Positions 47,334 to 61,147 are shown, counted from the first letter of the stretch. The stretch is DNA of 64,000 bases from Paramecium tetraurelia (GCF_000165425.1 NW_001798958.1:26911-90910), one strand, 5' to 3'. Notes: generated from the sequence alone by a model not told the origin. Numbers and translations: made by a program.

Positions 47334-48332
47334 TCACTTGACGTTGACATATAATTTCTTAACTTATTCTGGTAATTCTTTGAAGAAAGGGTGGTCACAA
47401 GCGGCTTTGGCTGTAATTCTTTAATCTGGGTTAATTTTAAGCATTTTGATCAATAGGTCTAGTCCATCTGGATCAAGTCTTGGACAAAACTTAGCCAAAT
47501 TATCAGGTTGATATTATTCAAAGTTTTCGGGTTTCCAGCTTGGAAGATCATTCAATTTTGGATATTCCTAGAATAGTGAGAGTAATTTACAATAGGTGTA
47601 GGAGTACCAAGGACTCTGAATATCTTTTTTAATTGATCAGTTTCATTGCTTCCAGCAAAAAGAGGTTTAAGATTTGACATTTCAGCAAAGATACAGCCCA
47701 CACTCCAGATATCTATTGAGGTGTTGTAGTTTTTAGAGCCCAACAAGACATCTGGTGGTCTGTACCATAGTGTTACAACTTCATGAGTGAAACTTTTAAC
47801 AGGGATTCCACTAGCTCTGGCGAGTCCAAAATCAGCAAGTTTGAGTATTCCGTCTTTGGAGACCAAAAGATTTTGAGGTTTGAGATCACGGTGTAATATT
47901 TTTTATTAATGACATGCTTAGATTCCTCTTAAGAGTTAATAGAGAAAGCTTTTGACAATAACAGGTTCCATGCCTTTCTCTTTGGGGAATTGAGCAAAGA
48001 ATTTCTTAAGATCCATTTCAACATACTCAAAGACCAGTACGAGCTTCTTATTTGAATGCACAACCTCCATTAATCTAGATAGAACGAGTATTACTTCACA
48101 ATGTTTGGATGATTCAACTCTTTGAGAAGAGAGATCTCTCTGATGGCAGTACTAGGAATGCCTTCCTCTTCTGACTCAAGTCTGATTTTTTTTAATGCCA
48201 CATACTCATTAGTGTTACGGTCTAAATGCAAATAATAATAGGATGCATACCCAATGCCTTATACACAATTCCGTAAGTACCTTCCCCGAGCTTCTCCTTC
48301 TTCTCGTATTTCTCCAATTTATTAGATTTCAT
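47334..48332 (-). CDS. Cyclin-dependent kinase (PSTAIRE type)
   Basis: Cell-cycle serine/threonine kinase, 308 aa. Introns of 29, 20 and 23 nt give 309 codons. [20 protein letters not shown] with the inhibitory Thr-Tyr pair in GEGTYG; cyclin-binding helix [11 protein letters not shown] (a full PSTAIRE); [10 protein letters not shown]; catalytic [23 protein letters not shown]-loop [19 protein letters not shown] with the activating Thr; SVGCIFAEM; and [12 protein letters not shown] near the end. This is a CDK1/2-type kinase; Paramecium has several, so the exact number is not assigned. It lies 37 nt downstream of the RPLP1 stop on the same strand. Confidence 0.93.
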
Positions 48333-48369
48333 AATATTAAATATTAATGTACGATTTTTATTTTCATTT

Positions 48370-48761
48370 TCAATCAAACAAACCACCCATATCAACATCT
48401 TCCTCTGGTTCTTCAGCTTTCTTGACTTCCTTGACTGGCTCTGCCTTTTTGGTCTCAGCAGCAGCAGGAGTGGATGTAGTTTGAGTCTATGGAGCACTGC
48501 TTGCACTTCCACTGCTACCATGCAACAAATCCCCAACTTTTTTGCCCTTGAGTGCTTTCTCAAATACTTTGGTCCAAATGGGTTCGACTCTCAAATTTGA
48601 AGCCTTAATGATTTTGGCTAATTTAGTGGCATCGATCTTATTATCACATTTTCAAGTACATCTTGATTGTCTTCATATAAAATGAGGGCTGCGTATGTGC
48701 ATGCAGCTTCTGAAGTAGCTTAGTCTGCAATTGGTCTAGTGTCCTTTGCTGCTTTGGCCAT
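48370..48761 (-). CDS. RPLP1: 60S acidic ribosomal protein P1
   Basis: Stalk protein of the large ribosomal subunit that recruits translation factors. One intron (23 nt, GTACTTG...AATAAG, ending AAG) removes an apparent frame change and leaves 123 codons (122 aa). The N-terminal dimerisation domain (ACTYAALILYEDNQDIDATK, IIKASNLRVEPIWTKVFEKA) has the same spacing from LIL to VEP as animal P1. A Ser/Ala/Thr-rich hinge and the acidic end EEDVDMGGLFD follow. GLFD is the invariant factor-binding end. Confidence 0.93.
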
Positions 48762-48931
48762 TTAATTTTTTAAAATATTAATTAAAAAAAGATATACAAA
48801 TTATGCTCTTCTCTATCTCACCTTAGCCTCCATTCCAAATCCATCACCGAAAACAAACCACCTTTCAAGTCATCAATCTGGTTGACCACCCAATCCTCTT
48901 TAGATTCAAGAATGATAACCTAATAAGAATA

Positions 48932-49850
48932 ATGCCTTCCTATGGTATGATTGCTCCCAACGAAAGGAAATTAATTTCGGTGACCAACAAAGCTAGTCAA
49001 TTTGACACGGATGTGTTACTAGAAGCTATTAATTATGTTGAGGAATATCTCGATATGCTTGAGTATTCCAACCCTCAATTGTGGGTTGAAAAATAACCAG
49101 GAGTATTGCCCACTCAAATGCTCTCTATCAGAATGAACATCAATACAGATGCATCCAGCACTCAATAATCAGATAAAAAATAAACTTTTGAAGAAGTTAT
49201 GAAATAAGAGCCTATGCAATTACAAAGATCATAACACACCTTTAGTCGGTTATAAGAACAAATCGTCCATAAAAATAGTCTTGATGGTTAAGAAAGCAGA
49301 ACTTCAAATATCTTCAATAATACTCCTAGCATTAGTCCCATTTTGTAGGATGCAAGCAGATTAAGTGCTAATATCAGTAGAGATGTAAAATAACCGACCT
49401 TTTTTACAGAAACTTATGAGATTCCTCAAGAACCTATTGAAAAATTCTAAGAGAAAATGGATCTTGAATAAAACTATCAGAATGAACCCTCCGAATCTGG
49501 TAATTTTAGATGCAACGACGAGGAAAGATCAAACCATGAAGTCTCAGGAATACGCTCTTAAACTTCCATAATTAAAGTCGAATAAGTCTAATTAATTTCC
49601 ACTTTGAAGTAGAAAGAGCAACAGATTATCAAGTAAATTGATTAAATCAAGACAAGCAAGGACTAGTTGAATGATGAATTAGAAAAATTGAAATTTAAAG
49701 CAATGTTCAAAAATAAAGAAAACCACAAATGTACTACAATTATCATAATTTATAGAGGATTAATAAATATTAATCGGACATTTGTTAATCGTTAGTGTTA
49801 TATGTCTAATATTGGGAGCATTGTTAAAAAAGATTTAATAACTTTTTTGA
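48932..49850 (+). CDS. Tail-anchored coiled-coil membrane protein
   Basis: 297 aa from ATG 48932 (MPSYGMIAPNERKLISVTNK) after one 25-nt intron (GTACTACA...TTATAG, ~49733-49757). The frame is open upstream to ATG 48803, but that would leave only 41 nt to the divergent RPLP1 start. N-terminus: a helical block (DTDVLLEAINYVEEYLDMLE). Middle: Q/S-rich, low order. Then a coiled coil (STLKQKEQQIIKQIDQIKTS) and a single C-terminal span, ILIGHLLIVSVICLILGALL, ending KKIQQLF. This is the layout of a tail-anchored ER or Golgi protein. No family recognised. It ends 28 nt from the HSP60 stop, converging. Confidence 0.72.
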
Positions 49851-49878
49851 TACTAAATGAACAATAATCACTATTATA

Positions 49879-51699
49879 TCAATACATTCCTTCCATTCCT
49901 CCCATGCCTCCCATATTTGGGGCTCCTCCAGCTTTTTCCTCCTTTTTTCCTTCAACAATCATACATCTAAATTAGAATGATAATTATACTCTGTTGTTGT
50001 CATTAAACTGGCACACTGAGGCAGCATCAACAAGTGCGGTTCTTACAACTTTTGTTGGATCAATGATACCAGCCTTGATCATATTGACATATTATGATTT
50101 TGAAGCATCATATCCGAATTCTTCGTCTTTTCCTTCCAACAATTTTCCAACAACAACAGCTCCTTCTTCACCAGCATTTTCAACAATGGTTCTGCATGGT
50201 AATTCAATGGCCTTCTTGACAATTTGGATACCGATGTTCTAATCGAAATTGTCTCCCTTGAGTTTATCTAAAACTCTTGTGGCATACAATAAAGCACATC
50301 CACCACCTAAATTTTTATTTAATTTTTATACCTACAACAATACCCTCATCAACAGCAGCTCTGGTTGCATTGAGTGCATCTGTGATTCTGTCTTTGATTT
50401 CACCAACTTCGACTTCTGAAGCACCACCAACTTTGATGACTCCAACTCCTCCTTATAATTTAGCCAATCTCTCTTTGAGTTTATCTTTGTCATATTCTGA
50501 ATTTGATTCTGTGACTTGAGCTTTGATGATTTCACATCTTTCAGCGATGCTTTCCTTGGATCCAATACCATCCATAATGATGGTGTCGTCTTTGGTGACA
50601 ATGATTGATTTGCATTGTCCAAGAACTGTGTGATCTGATTTTTCCAATGTCAATCCAACATCTTCTGTGACCACTGTGGCTCCTGTTAAAACAGCAATAT
50701 CATTTAAGATTGCCTTTCTGTTATCCTAAAATAATCAAATTTAATTCATACTCCAAAAGCAGGGGCTTTGACAGCACAGACTTTGAGTCCTCCTCTCTAA
50801 TTTGTTGAGAACCAATTGAGCCAAGGCTTCTGATTCAACATCATCAGCAATCAATAAAAGTGGCTTGTTCTCTCTTACAACATGTTCCAAAATTTAGAGA
50901 ATTGATTGAATGTTAGAGATTTTCTTGTCAGTGATCAAAATGTATGGCTTTTCGAATTCTGTCTTTTATGTCTTTGGATCTGTGGCGAAATAAGGACTGA
51001 TGTATCCTCTGTCGAATTTCATACCCTCGACAAATTCGATTTCGTGATTAAGTGTTTTGCCATCAGATACTGTGATGGTTCCGTGTTCTCCTACTTTATC
51101 CATGAGTTCTGCAATCAATTTTCCAATTTCAACATCTCCATTTGCAGAGATTGTAGCTACGTTTTCGATCATGTCCTTTGATTTGACAGGCTTTGATCTA
51201 CTCTTCAAATCCTTAACGACTGCCTCGCAAGCCAAATTGATTCCTCTTCTTAAGTCCATAGGCTAAAATGGATATATATATAAATCCTTACATTGAGTCC
51301 AGCAGCGACACTCTTGACTCCCTCCTTGAAGATAGCTCTAGCCAAAACTGTGGCTGTTGTTGTGCCATCACCAGCTTCATCATTAGCTTTGGATGCCACT
51401 GACTTTACTAATTGAGCTCCGATGTTTTCGAATCTATTAGAGAATTCGATTGCCTTTGCGACGGTAACACCATCCTTAGTGATTTTGGGACCACCATATG
51501 GTTAATCGATGACTACATTTCTTCCCTTTGGTCCAAGAGTTGTTTGGACTGCATCAGCTAATTTGTCACAACCACGTAACATCTGTTGTCTGCACTCTTG
51601 TCCAAAACTCAATTCTTTTCCTGCAAAGAAAACTGGAGTAGAAACGAGGGATTTTCCCAATACAACATTGCCAAAAAGCTTTCTAGATGAAGAAATCAT
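49879..51699 (-). CDS. HSP60: Mitochondrial chaperonin HSP60, with one frame break
   Basis: Group I chaperonin of the mitochondrial matrix, ~579 aa. N-terminal targeting peptide [20 protein letters not shown], then [55 protein letters not shown] and an end [10 protein letters not shown]. Introns of 29, 26 and 25 nt (near 51264, 50727 and 50310). After removing these the length is not a multiple of three. At ~50797-50801 the frame changes by one base: upstream reads LVLNKL, and the expected [15 protein letters not shown] continues only if one base is dropped. No intron fits. A sequence error is the simplest reason, because the rest is intact; an ageing duplicate is the alternative. Confidence 0.9.
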
Positions 51700-51812
51700 T
51701 AACAATTTAAAGACAATTAATTTATTAGTGAAAATTACCCACAATTAAATTAAATAGTCTCTTAATAGTATATTCTAGAAATTCTAGATTAAATTTATTT
51801 AATTTTATATAC

Positions 51813-54188
51813 TCAATATCTCTTTTAGCCTCTTTGATGCTTCTTCTCTTACCTCTATTCTTAGGCTTAGTATTCTTTATTTGCAGTTTCCTCTTTCGGA
51901 ACATAAAGATCTTAATCATTAGCCTTAGAGTTCAAATTCTTTTTGCCTTATTGATGTTTATTATTATTATTTTATTTCTGCTCATACGGTTATCTTTGCT
52001 GACTCTCTTATTTCTCTTCGTATTCTTACTGAATTTTCGGCTTGTTAGTTCCAACATATCCCCCATCTCTGTTTCTCTCCTTCTAAAGAACCTTCTTCTA
52101 TTCATAATTTCCTTAAGGCCTATCATCCCGATCATAGTCGTCCCTTTTATAACAATCATCATCATTCCTTGAATATTCTTGATTCCTATTTTTATTTCTA
52201 TATTGTTAATTATTATTGTTTTGGTTTTTTCTTTGATATTCATCATTGTTATTCTGGTAATGATTATCCTTAACATGTACTTTTATATGCTTTTCTTAAT
52301 AATGACGATTATCATTGTTATTGTTATTTCTGTTTCCATTATCTCTTCTAAATTGATCATTCTCCTCATCACTGAATCCTGGCTCATTATGTTGTTATTT
52401 AATTTGTTATTACTACTTGCTCGGTTTCTTGAGAATTTTTACCTATTTATCATTATTATTATCTAAATTCTAATAACTCATGCTATGTCCTGAATTGATC
52501 TATGAATTTATTGATTTCTTTGAAGGTTATGCATACCTAATAAAATGATCATTAGGAACATAGTCATCATACTCATCTTCATCGCTACTTTTGTATTCCT
52601 TTTCAGGTCTTTGCAATGCTTCCTGATAATCATATGTATCATCAGGCTCATCATTGTAAAGCTTAGCTGTGATCTCAGCCATCTCAATCCTATCCTTTAA
52701 TGGTTAATCAAATGCCAATTTTTATTTCTTTTTTGATACTATTTCAATTAATTTCTCTTCTGCTTGAATTGGTTAATCTTCTTCAATTTGCATAGTCTAT
52801 TCTTCATTCTCAGCCTCATCTTATTCTATTGCCTGCATAATATCAACGGCAAATGTGGACTAGGTTGGATCGAAATTTTCAAAAGCATCAAAATTCTCAG
52901 GCTCTGTATTATTGGCTTTACCTTTGAGTCTTTCTCTCTCCTCCATTACTGTTGTCATTTGAAGAGTTACTTCTTCAATGTCCTCTTTTGGTAGATTAAT
53001 TTGATTCCATGGTGTGTTCATTAACAACTCAATCATGTTAAAACCATTTTCATAAAGAGCTTCAAATAGAATCCATTCTTTGTTTTGGCTTGAATTTACC
53101 TTTTTAAATTTAAACTTCCTTTTTATAATACCAAAATTTTGAATCAAATAATTCATGTGCTCTTGAGCTTATTTTATCTATTTTGTCACTATCAATTCCT
53201 CAAGGTATTTAAAATAAATAACAAAGAAATCTATAAATCTTTACACAGCTTGTTTCAGGAAGTGATGTAAATTTTATAAAAACTAAGGTTTCCAAACACC
53301 TGAGATTTGTGTGATTCCTCTACTATATCCCTTAGCTAGAATTAATTCATAAAAAATCTATTCAAAACATTACATCACTTCTGTTTTAAATAGATATTGT
53401 TGTTATGGGAAATATTTGGCCCAAACAATAGCAGTTTCGATGGAATCTAAAATTAATGTGAGCAACTCCATTTTTCGTTGGACATCATTAATAATGATTT
53501 CATTTTCATTTGCTGATTTATTATTTATTGCAAACATCTCCTCATAAATATTCCCAAGAACATTTTTCATAAAGGAATCTATAGTAGATTTGTAATCGTC
53601 TTGGTAAGCTTGATATTTGAATACAAATTGGCAAATTTTCTTGACACCATCTAGGTTAATAGAATTATTATTATTACGATCGTTTTGTTCCCCATATATT
53701 GTGCAGATATCAGTCAATTTCATGATGTCAAAGATCCATTTTTAGTATACCAAATCGTATACACCAATTTATTCATATAGAATTGCATCTTCATTTTATA
53801 AATCTATTAGTCGGAGATAGATCGCAAAGACGCATTTGAAGATCTCTTTGATTAACACACCATAGTATCCTGTGAAATGCAAGGGTTCTTTGAGAAAGTG
53901 TTTTCTTGGTGCGTGTCTCAAGAAGAGATCTAAGGAATTTTGGAGATTTAAATTGTAAGAGAGCGTGGCCCAAAATTTACTTGGGTGATACTCAAGAAGA
54001 GTTTTGTAATCGCCTAGTATTTTTTAAGCTAATTTGATGTTGCCATTATTCTATTTTTATAATAAAAAATGACTTACAGTGTAATCGTCGGCAAGAAGGG
54101 AGAAGAAATTAGATTAGTCACTCTCATTTATGTCTTGAGAATGGACTTTTTTGGTTTATTTTTGCGTATGCTTCTGTTTTTTAGACAT
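51813..54188 (-). CDS. ASCC2: ASCC2-like protein with long charged tail
   Basis: Subunit of the activating signal cointegrator complex, which resolves collided ribosomes and alkylation damage. N-terminal line NSLDLFLRHAPRKHF ... FTGYYGVLIKEIFKCVFAIY, LVYQKWIFDIMKLTDICTIY and LLTLILDSIETAIVWAKYFP match ASCC2 (CPRKYDE ... NFLFDIPKILDLCVLFG ... YLCDTCTTLWAFLDIFP). Further on, PLKDRIEMAEITAKLYNDEP then DDTYDYQEAL match the conserved DDTYD segment. The CUE ubiquitin-binding domain is not clearly visible (IEEVTLQMTTVMEERERL lies where it might be). The last ~250 residues are N/R/Q/D-rich with KK-rich ends, longer than usual. One intron near 54042-54070 (27 nt); others possible. Confidence 0.75.
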
Positions 54189-54213
54189 AAATTAAAATAT
54201 TAAAGAATTTACG

Positions 54214-54968
<755 letters not shown>

Positions 54969-55689
54969 AAAGGTGTAAAACCAACAATACATATTATAAT
55001 ATATATATTTATCTATAGCTATCACATTTTATGCGTTCTCATCATTGAACCCTCATTGCTTTTAGGTTGTCAAAAGTAATTGGTCTAACAATATACTACT
55101 CTATTCCTTCTCATAATCCTTTAATTAGATTTTGACCAAGTATCTGCATTCTCCCATTGTCTTATAATATAGAATATTTATGGAAATATGATTGTCTCAA
55201 TATGAATACATTTTTATTATCATGATAAGAATTTGTTCTCTTTTTCTAACATAAATACGTAATGAAATAGAACAATAATTTTGCGATTAAGACTATTACT
55301 AAATACGAATTATTATATTACTTCAATTTTAATCTTAATGCATAGTCAAGCACTAAAAACCTAATATTAGACCTGAATAATAAACTACTAAAAACAATAA
55401 TTATTAAATTTAAATTATTTATTCATCAGAAAATAACAGCATTATAGATATAAACATTGGAGAAATCTTAGTTAAGATTATAATTGGATGATTAGACTTT
55501 TGATTAATCTAATAATTTGAAAAGCCCAATTTAGGGATAAATAAACTTTATAAATCATTCTAATATTTTTTTTTGAATACTTTATCTCTTTCTTATCCAA
55601 ATTCAAGCAGAATGTCTTAAAAATATAAAAAACATATAGAATTTCAAAAACGAATGTTGGTAGTAGGTAGCAGGAAAAAATTGAAACAC
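54969..55689. other. Intergenic, weak minus-strand frame
   Basis: About 720 bp. A minus-strand frame from 55693 (MSVSIFSCYLLPTFVFEILY) runs about 110 codons towards 55340 and overlaps the end of the next gene by a few bases. It is Phe/Ile/Leu-rich and may be a chance frame, or a further exon of that gene. Not annotated as a gene. Confidence 0.4.
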
Positions 55690-56218
55690 TCATGAATATA
55701 AGAATACGTCTTAATTCATCTTATGCAGATAAATAAAATTATTCAAATAATTCTGCTTGTTTTGTATCACATAATTTACAATATGCTGTAAAGCTAAATA
55801 CTAGATTTACAGAATTTTATTTGGCAGTATACTCATTATTAGAAATATGGCACCAATGCATATAATCAGATTAGCTAATCCTGAATTTTTTGAAGCAAAA
55901 ATTCCAAAATACTTATCCTTTGTTTCATCACTCAATAAGAAGAAACAAATAAGGATGACAGATAGTAGTAAAATTATTATTTTTGGTATTAGGTTTTATA
56001 ATAATTATAACGCCTAAACCCAAAGCTATTTCAATTAATTGTTATTTTGCAGCTTCAGAAAATTCTAAAAATTTGTCTTTTTGATCATCATTTAAATATA
56101 ATAAAAAAATATAGCTAGTAAGTAGAATCAAAATAACTGACTTTTCTTGTATGTCCAGTAATATAATTATTGTGCTTACTAAAATACCTATAGCATTTAA
56201 TTCTTCTTTTTTTACCAT
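55690..56218 (-). CDS. Small multi-pass membrane protein, unrecognised
   Basis: Reads from MVKKEELNAIGILVSTIIIL to TGA 55690-55692, about 175 aa with four hydrophobic spans. Two halves look alike: SVILILLTSYIFLLYLNDDQ-KDKFLEF and SVILICFFLLSDET-KDKYFGIF, suggesting an internal duplication. The halves are in different frames; the change falls in a T5 run (55980-55984), where four T would make the frame continuous, and no intron fits. A further Met lies upstream at 56254. Family unknown. Confidence 0.5.
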
Positions 56219-56569
56219 AATAATAAATAAATATAAAAAGAATTTTATTATCATTATATAAGCTTCTTAATAGAATTAGATAAATAGTTTCAAATACTCA
56301 TAATATATTAGTTTATTGATTGCTAATTAAGTTTTGAGGAGGTAGTAACAGTGGAAATCTTATAACATCCCTATTAATAATAATTTAAAAGTGGACTAAG
56401 TTTTGGATAAGCTAATTTCAGATTTGAAATATTAATTTCTCTTAATTCCTCATTTATTTTAAATGAATCTCTTCATAATAGATTTTAATATTATGCTTAC
56501 TTGTTTTTATCATCATATCCACAATTTGAATTACATTCAGGGTAATTAATCAGATAATGATGATTATTC
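56219..56569. other. Intergenic or 5' exon of the TTLL gene
   Basis: About 350 bp. A plus-strand frame from ATG 56463 (MNLFIIDFNIMLTC) may hold the true start of the next gene, but its join is unclear. Confidence 0.4.
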
Positions 56570-58416
56570 TTGAAAAGAATATATTTATTATTAATAAATT
56601 TGTCAAAATATATAATTAAGTATGAGTGCCATCATGTCTCTATAATAATTAGACTAGTTACCAAGGGATTTTATCAAAAGAAAAATCCAGATCAACCTAG
56701 AATGTACAAACAAGTATTAATAAAAATAGAAACCAAGTATAAGGTTATTGAAGAAGCAGTTCAGCTGTTAGAATGGAAGATTACTCCTTCAGATATTGAA
56801 TGCCATATCTTTTGGAAAGATACCTATGTAACTGATGAAGAATATCGTCGTTTATTACCATACTAGAGAATTAATCATTTTCCTGGATCGTATATGTTAG
56901 GCAAAAAGAATGAGCTATGTCGTAATTTGAATAGAATGCGGAAAATGTTTCCTGATGATTATGATTTCTTCCCAAGAACATGGCAATTACCTTATTAAAG
57001 TGAAGAGGTCAGATAAAAATAAGGAACAGGAATCTTTATTGTGAAACCAGAAGCAAATTGCCAAGGCAGAGGGATATTTCTAACCAAAAAGCTGGATCCC
57101 TTTCTTGATAAGCACTACGTTGTATAAGAATATCTAAGTAATCCATATTTAATAGATGGATTGAAATTTGATCTAAGGTATAAATTTATATAAATGCAGA
57201 ATCTATGTACTCCTAAAGTCTATCTATCCATTGAAGATATTTATGTATCAAGAGGGTCTCGCAAGGTTTTCAACCAAAAAATATGTAAAGCCTTAAAAGA
57301 AAAACCTAGGCAGTGTTACAATGCATTTGACCAACTATGCTATCAATAAAAGAAGCAAAGAGTTTATATTCAATAATGACACTAATAATGATGATGTTGG
57401 ACATAAAAGATCTCTGACATCTGTATTGAAAGTAATAATATTAAGTATTTAAAGTATTTGCAAGATCAAGGTCAAGATGTAAAATAATTAATAAATCAAA
57501 TCAAACAAGTGATAGTTAAGACTATTTAAAGTGTTTAAGGAGAATTATCTCATCTATATAGATCATAATAACATAATAATGATGGGATTGAATAGTGTTT
57601 TGAGTTATTTGGATTTGATATTCTTTTAGATTCTTCACTTAAACCTTGGTTACTTGAAGTCAATCACACTCCTTCATTTTCTACTGATACACCATTAGAT
57701 AAATTAATCAAAAGGAATCTGATCAGGGATACTTTGATTCTTTTAGATGTTAAAAATAAACCTAAAAAAATATACTTAGAATAGAAAAGAGCTCCTGTTT
57801 ATTAGAGGCCGATCAAAATGAGTTTAGAAGAAAAAGAGAAATAATCAGCTAAGATGAGTCATTTTGAAGAAAATCACTTAAATGGTTACATCAAAATATA
57901 TCCTGATGAGGTACATTAATATCTATTAACAGGTAGAATAAAGATTACTATGAATAATTTATGCCTCCCAAACCTAAAGAAAGAGAGAATAGAGAGAGTG
58001 TGATCATTCAATAGCTTGATTAATTTAAGAATGTAGAAAGAGCAATAAAAAGCTAGGCTGAAGTTAAACTTCCATAATAGAAGAAGAATGCCAAAAGATT
58101 ATCTACTAACTAGTCTTTCAGTGATTTGGATGGTCAGTCTTTATAATAATTAACAGGAAGAAATATTGTAATTCCCTAAACTAGAACCACTTCTTAATAA
58201 CGTCCTTTTAGTAGTATTACAACAATAAATAGAACAATAAGCGCTGTTAGAAAGGCTGCCTTAGCGAATTAATACTACAATTTAAATCAATCTTAAAATT
58301 AAAAAAGACTAGTTTATCCTCCACCAGTAGAACTTCCCCCAAAACCTGTTTACAAAATGATTCCAATTAAAACTTTTAGTTTCTAGAAAATCGAAAATAG
58401 TCAGAAAAATGAATGA
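56570..58416 (+). CDS. TTLL-type tubulin ligase (probable polyglutamylase)
   Basis: ATP-grasp enzyme that adds Glu (or Gly) to tubulin tails in cilia. Core: [11 protein letters not shown] after a 27-nt intron, [54 protein letters not shown] site [38 protein letters not shown], then after a 22-nt intron IYVLLKSI and [10 protein letters not shown], and [20 protein letters not shown] with the metal-binding Glu/Asn. These fit the TTLL4/6/13 glutamylase group. The C-terminal ~150 residues are Q/S/R-rich. The 5' end is not settled: the frame is closed by TGA 56561, so a short upstream exon is missing. Ends [12 protein letters not shown] 58414-58416. Confidence 0.88.
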
Positions 58417-58847
58417 AACAGATTAACGTACTTTATATTTATATGTTATTATTATTTATTACATTTCTAGTAATGCTTAATGTTATATTTTATAAGTAGA
58501 GCAAAAACTTAATTGATTTCAGGTAAGTAAAAGAAAGCAACAATTTTGTATGCACATAAATAGAAGAGTTTATTATTTTAATCAGTATTAATATTGTAAA
58601 ATAATAAAGGATAGATTTAAAAATAAAGCTCCTTGATAATTTAATTAATTTATAATTTATTTGATTAACTCTATTAAATCAATTATAAAGAAATATGAAA
58701 TATACTCCAATTTTAATTAAAATACAAATGGTAAATTATATAGTTAAAATATATGCTTTTGATCTGAATATAATATTATTTATAAAATCAGTAATCTAAA
58801 ACATTATTTTCTAAATATAATTATAATTATATATATAATTTATTAAG
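58417..58847. other. Intergenic, very AT-rich
   Basis: About 430 bp with long A/T runs; no gene seen. Confidence 0.6.
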
Positions 58848-61147
58848 ATGAAGAATTGTTATATAAGAGCAAAGCAAAATCCAAAAATAGAGAGATAAAT
58901 CAACCATCAGCATGCGCCTCCAGACTCTTTTTAAGGATCATTTAGTGGTTGAATAATCTGTATATTATTAGATTCGAGTATTTGTAACGTTGATGACACC
59001 TGTAGAGAACAATAAGCAATTGAAACTAAGTAAGTGACTTTGTAGAATTTCTAAGCAAATAATGTTGAAATTGTTTTACCTAAAAAGAAAGAGAAGATAT
59101 TTAGTTCAAAATTGAAAACATGCTTTGTCGATTAATAATATGTAGACAACTTTGCAGTAAGTAAAATGACACCTGGAATTTCGGAACATAAAATAAAAAA
59201 CCCATTTCAAAGTACTTAATAACCAGTCAGAAAGTTGAGTGATATACAAAGTGTCACTGACAAAGAATCATAATCCAGATAAAGTAGTTAAAGGGATTTA
59301 AATTCTTAAAAAGAATCGAAACAAAATATAAATGTCATCAAATAAATATCTGTTGCTAATAAAATTGATAGATCTAAAGTCGCTGCAAGCTATAGTTAAT
59401 TGGCCTCAAAATTATACTGTGCTGACTAATCTCCTTAAATCATACACAACCCATAAAAACTATAAGAGAAAGCTTCGATAGTTCATCAATCTTTAAACAA
59501 ACTTCACACTGTCCAAAATCATCTACTATCCTCTCCTATTGATTATAATGCATCACCCAAGTCTTCTAATTAAAAATATATATTGTCTGAATAAAGTGAG
59601 TGCTTCTAAGATTTACTAAAGGATAAAAAGCAGCCGTAGCAAACAACTTAGTTAACTTAAACCTAATAGGACTAATCTCATAGATAAATTGAAAAAATTT
59701 TATCAGAAAATGAGATTCTATTTAAGCAACTGAATAATGGCAAAATAATAAATATTTACTGAAGGAATAAAAAGCGAAGCTAACATCATCAGATAACCAA
59801 TAATTGCGTTTAAGAAACACAACACAATCATTAATTTCAAGCATATCATTCAGAGCATGCTTAATAATGATGTATCTAAGTTCTAATCTTTAATGAAAGG
59901 TATTTACAATCATATAAATTAGATAGTAAATTTTAGTATCTAAATCAATATGACATCTTAGGCAATACAATTTTAATAACTACAGTAAAATTGTATGGGT
60001 TCCACAAGAAATATGATGAATTATTGAAGGAATTATTAAAAATGAATCCAGACCCTTTTATTAAAAATAAACTAACAGGATGGTCAGCAATGGATGAATC
60101 TCTTTCTTAAAGATCAATATATGCAACAGCCCTATTATTCTAGCAATGCTACAGAAATAAAAGAAATGAGTTTTTAAACTAATTTCATGAATTATCAACT
60201 GTATTACAATAGGTTCCCAATTTTCAATTAGATATGAATTGGAATTTTGACAGTCCTTTACCTTTTATCAAATTATTAGCTCCTAATGATACCATTAAAT
60301 TATACAAATATAAATAATAATTAAGATTAGATAGTACACTTGTAGGTTTCTCTAAATTACAATGCAAACGGAGAAACATGTCTCTGTTGTTTAGACAAAA
60401 TAAATTATTTTAAATTAATAGATCCAATCAATTTTACACAGATCCATTAGAAGAATTAGATACAGAAGAGAAAAAATTAATTATTTATGATATTTTACAC
60501 AGTGAACCAGTGAGTGGAGCATTGGATATAACAAGTTGCACAATTAAACAATGTGTAGATTGGAGGGGCAGAAAGATAATTGAATAAGTAGGATAATATT
60601 CTTGTGAAAAGTACTCATTTTTATTAGATAGAGATTTGATTTAAAGATTACATATAAAAGTTCATATTTGAAGAAAAGTAATGATACTCAAATCAAATTC
60701 GCAGTTGAGAGAGAGCTTTACGAAGAATGGATATTAAATGACGTCTTGCCTAATACAGATCTACTATAAAATTAGAAACCTAAAGAATAGAATGAAACTA
60801 GGACAATATCCCTATGGATTTGCAAGAATCACTCACTCCAATTTAAGGACTTTGCCAATATTGTGTCTCTATTGGCGAAAGGTAATCATTTAATGGAAAA
60901 GTTGAATGGGTTGTTTCAAAGGCCAGAGATGCAGGAGATTATTGAATTAAACGGATTTCCAATTAAAGTGCAGATTCCTTTCCAATTTTCAATCCATGCC
61001 ACGATTTAATGCTGCAATTTTGTGTCTCTTGAAAATGCAGATGAGTTATTTACTATTCCGAATATTAAATATATGCCTAGAAAGGAAGCATAAAAAATAC
61101 TTCAGACTAAAAAAAAAAGATTATTGTTGGCGAATCTATATTTGTGA
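58848..61147 (+). CDS. ANKRD13-like protein (GPCR-chaperone domain)
   Basis: Relative of the ANKRD13 family, ubiquitin-binding endocytic proteins. The first ~330 residues are Q/S-rich without order. From ~59940: NTILITTVKLYGFHKKYDEL and GWSAMDESLSQRSIYATALL look like the ankyrin part. The GPCR-chaperone domain follows: VPNFQLDMNWNFDSPLPFIK, LLAPNDTIKLYKYKQQLRLD, STLVGFSKLQCKRRNMSLLF, matching the family's MKWEF ... PSDTYKVWK ... LRVDTTLLGF. The C-terminus (LYEEWILNDVLPNTDLLQNQ ...) is less certain. Introns include a 27-nt one at ~58949-58975. Two joins are unclear: near 59740, where one base seems missing, and near 60625, where a 17-nt intron is needed. Confidence 0.75.

Noticed and set aside
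49994-51748. Several plus-strand ORFs
   Set aside because: Antisense of HSP60.
51834-52466. Hydrophobic plus-strand ORFs (Leu/Ile/Phe-rich)
   Set aside because: Antisense of the charged ASCC2 tail; no start context or membrane pattern of a real protein.
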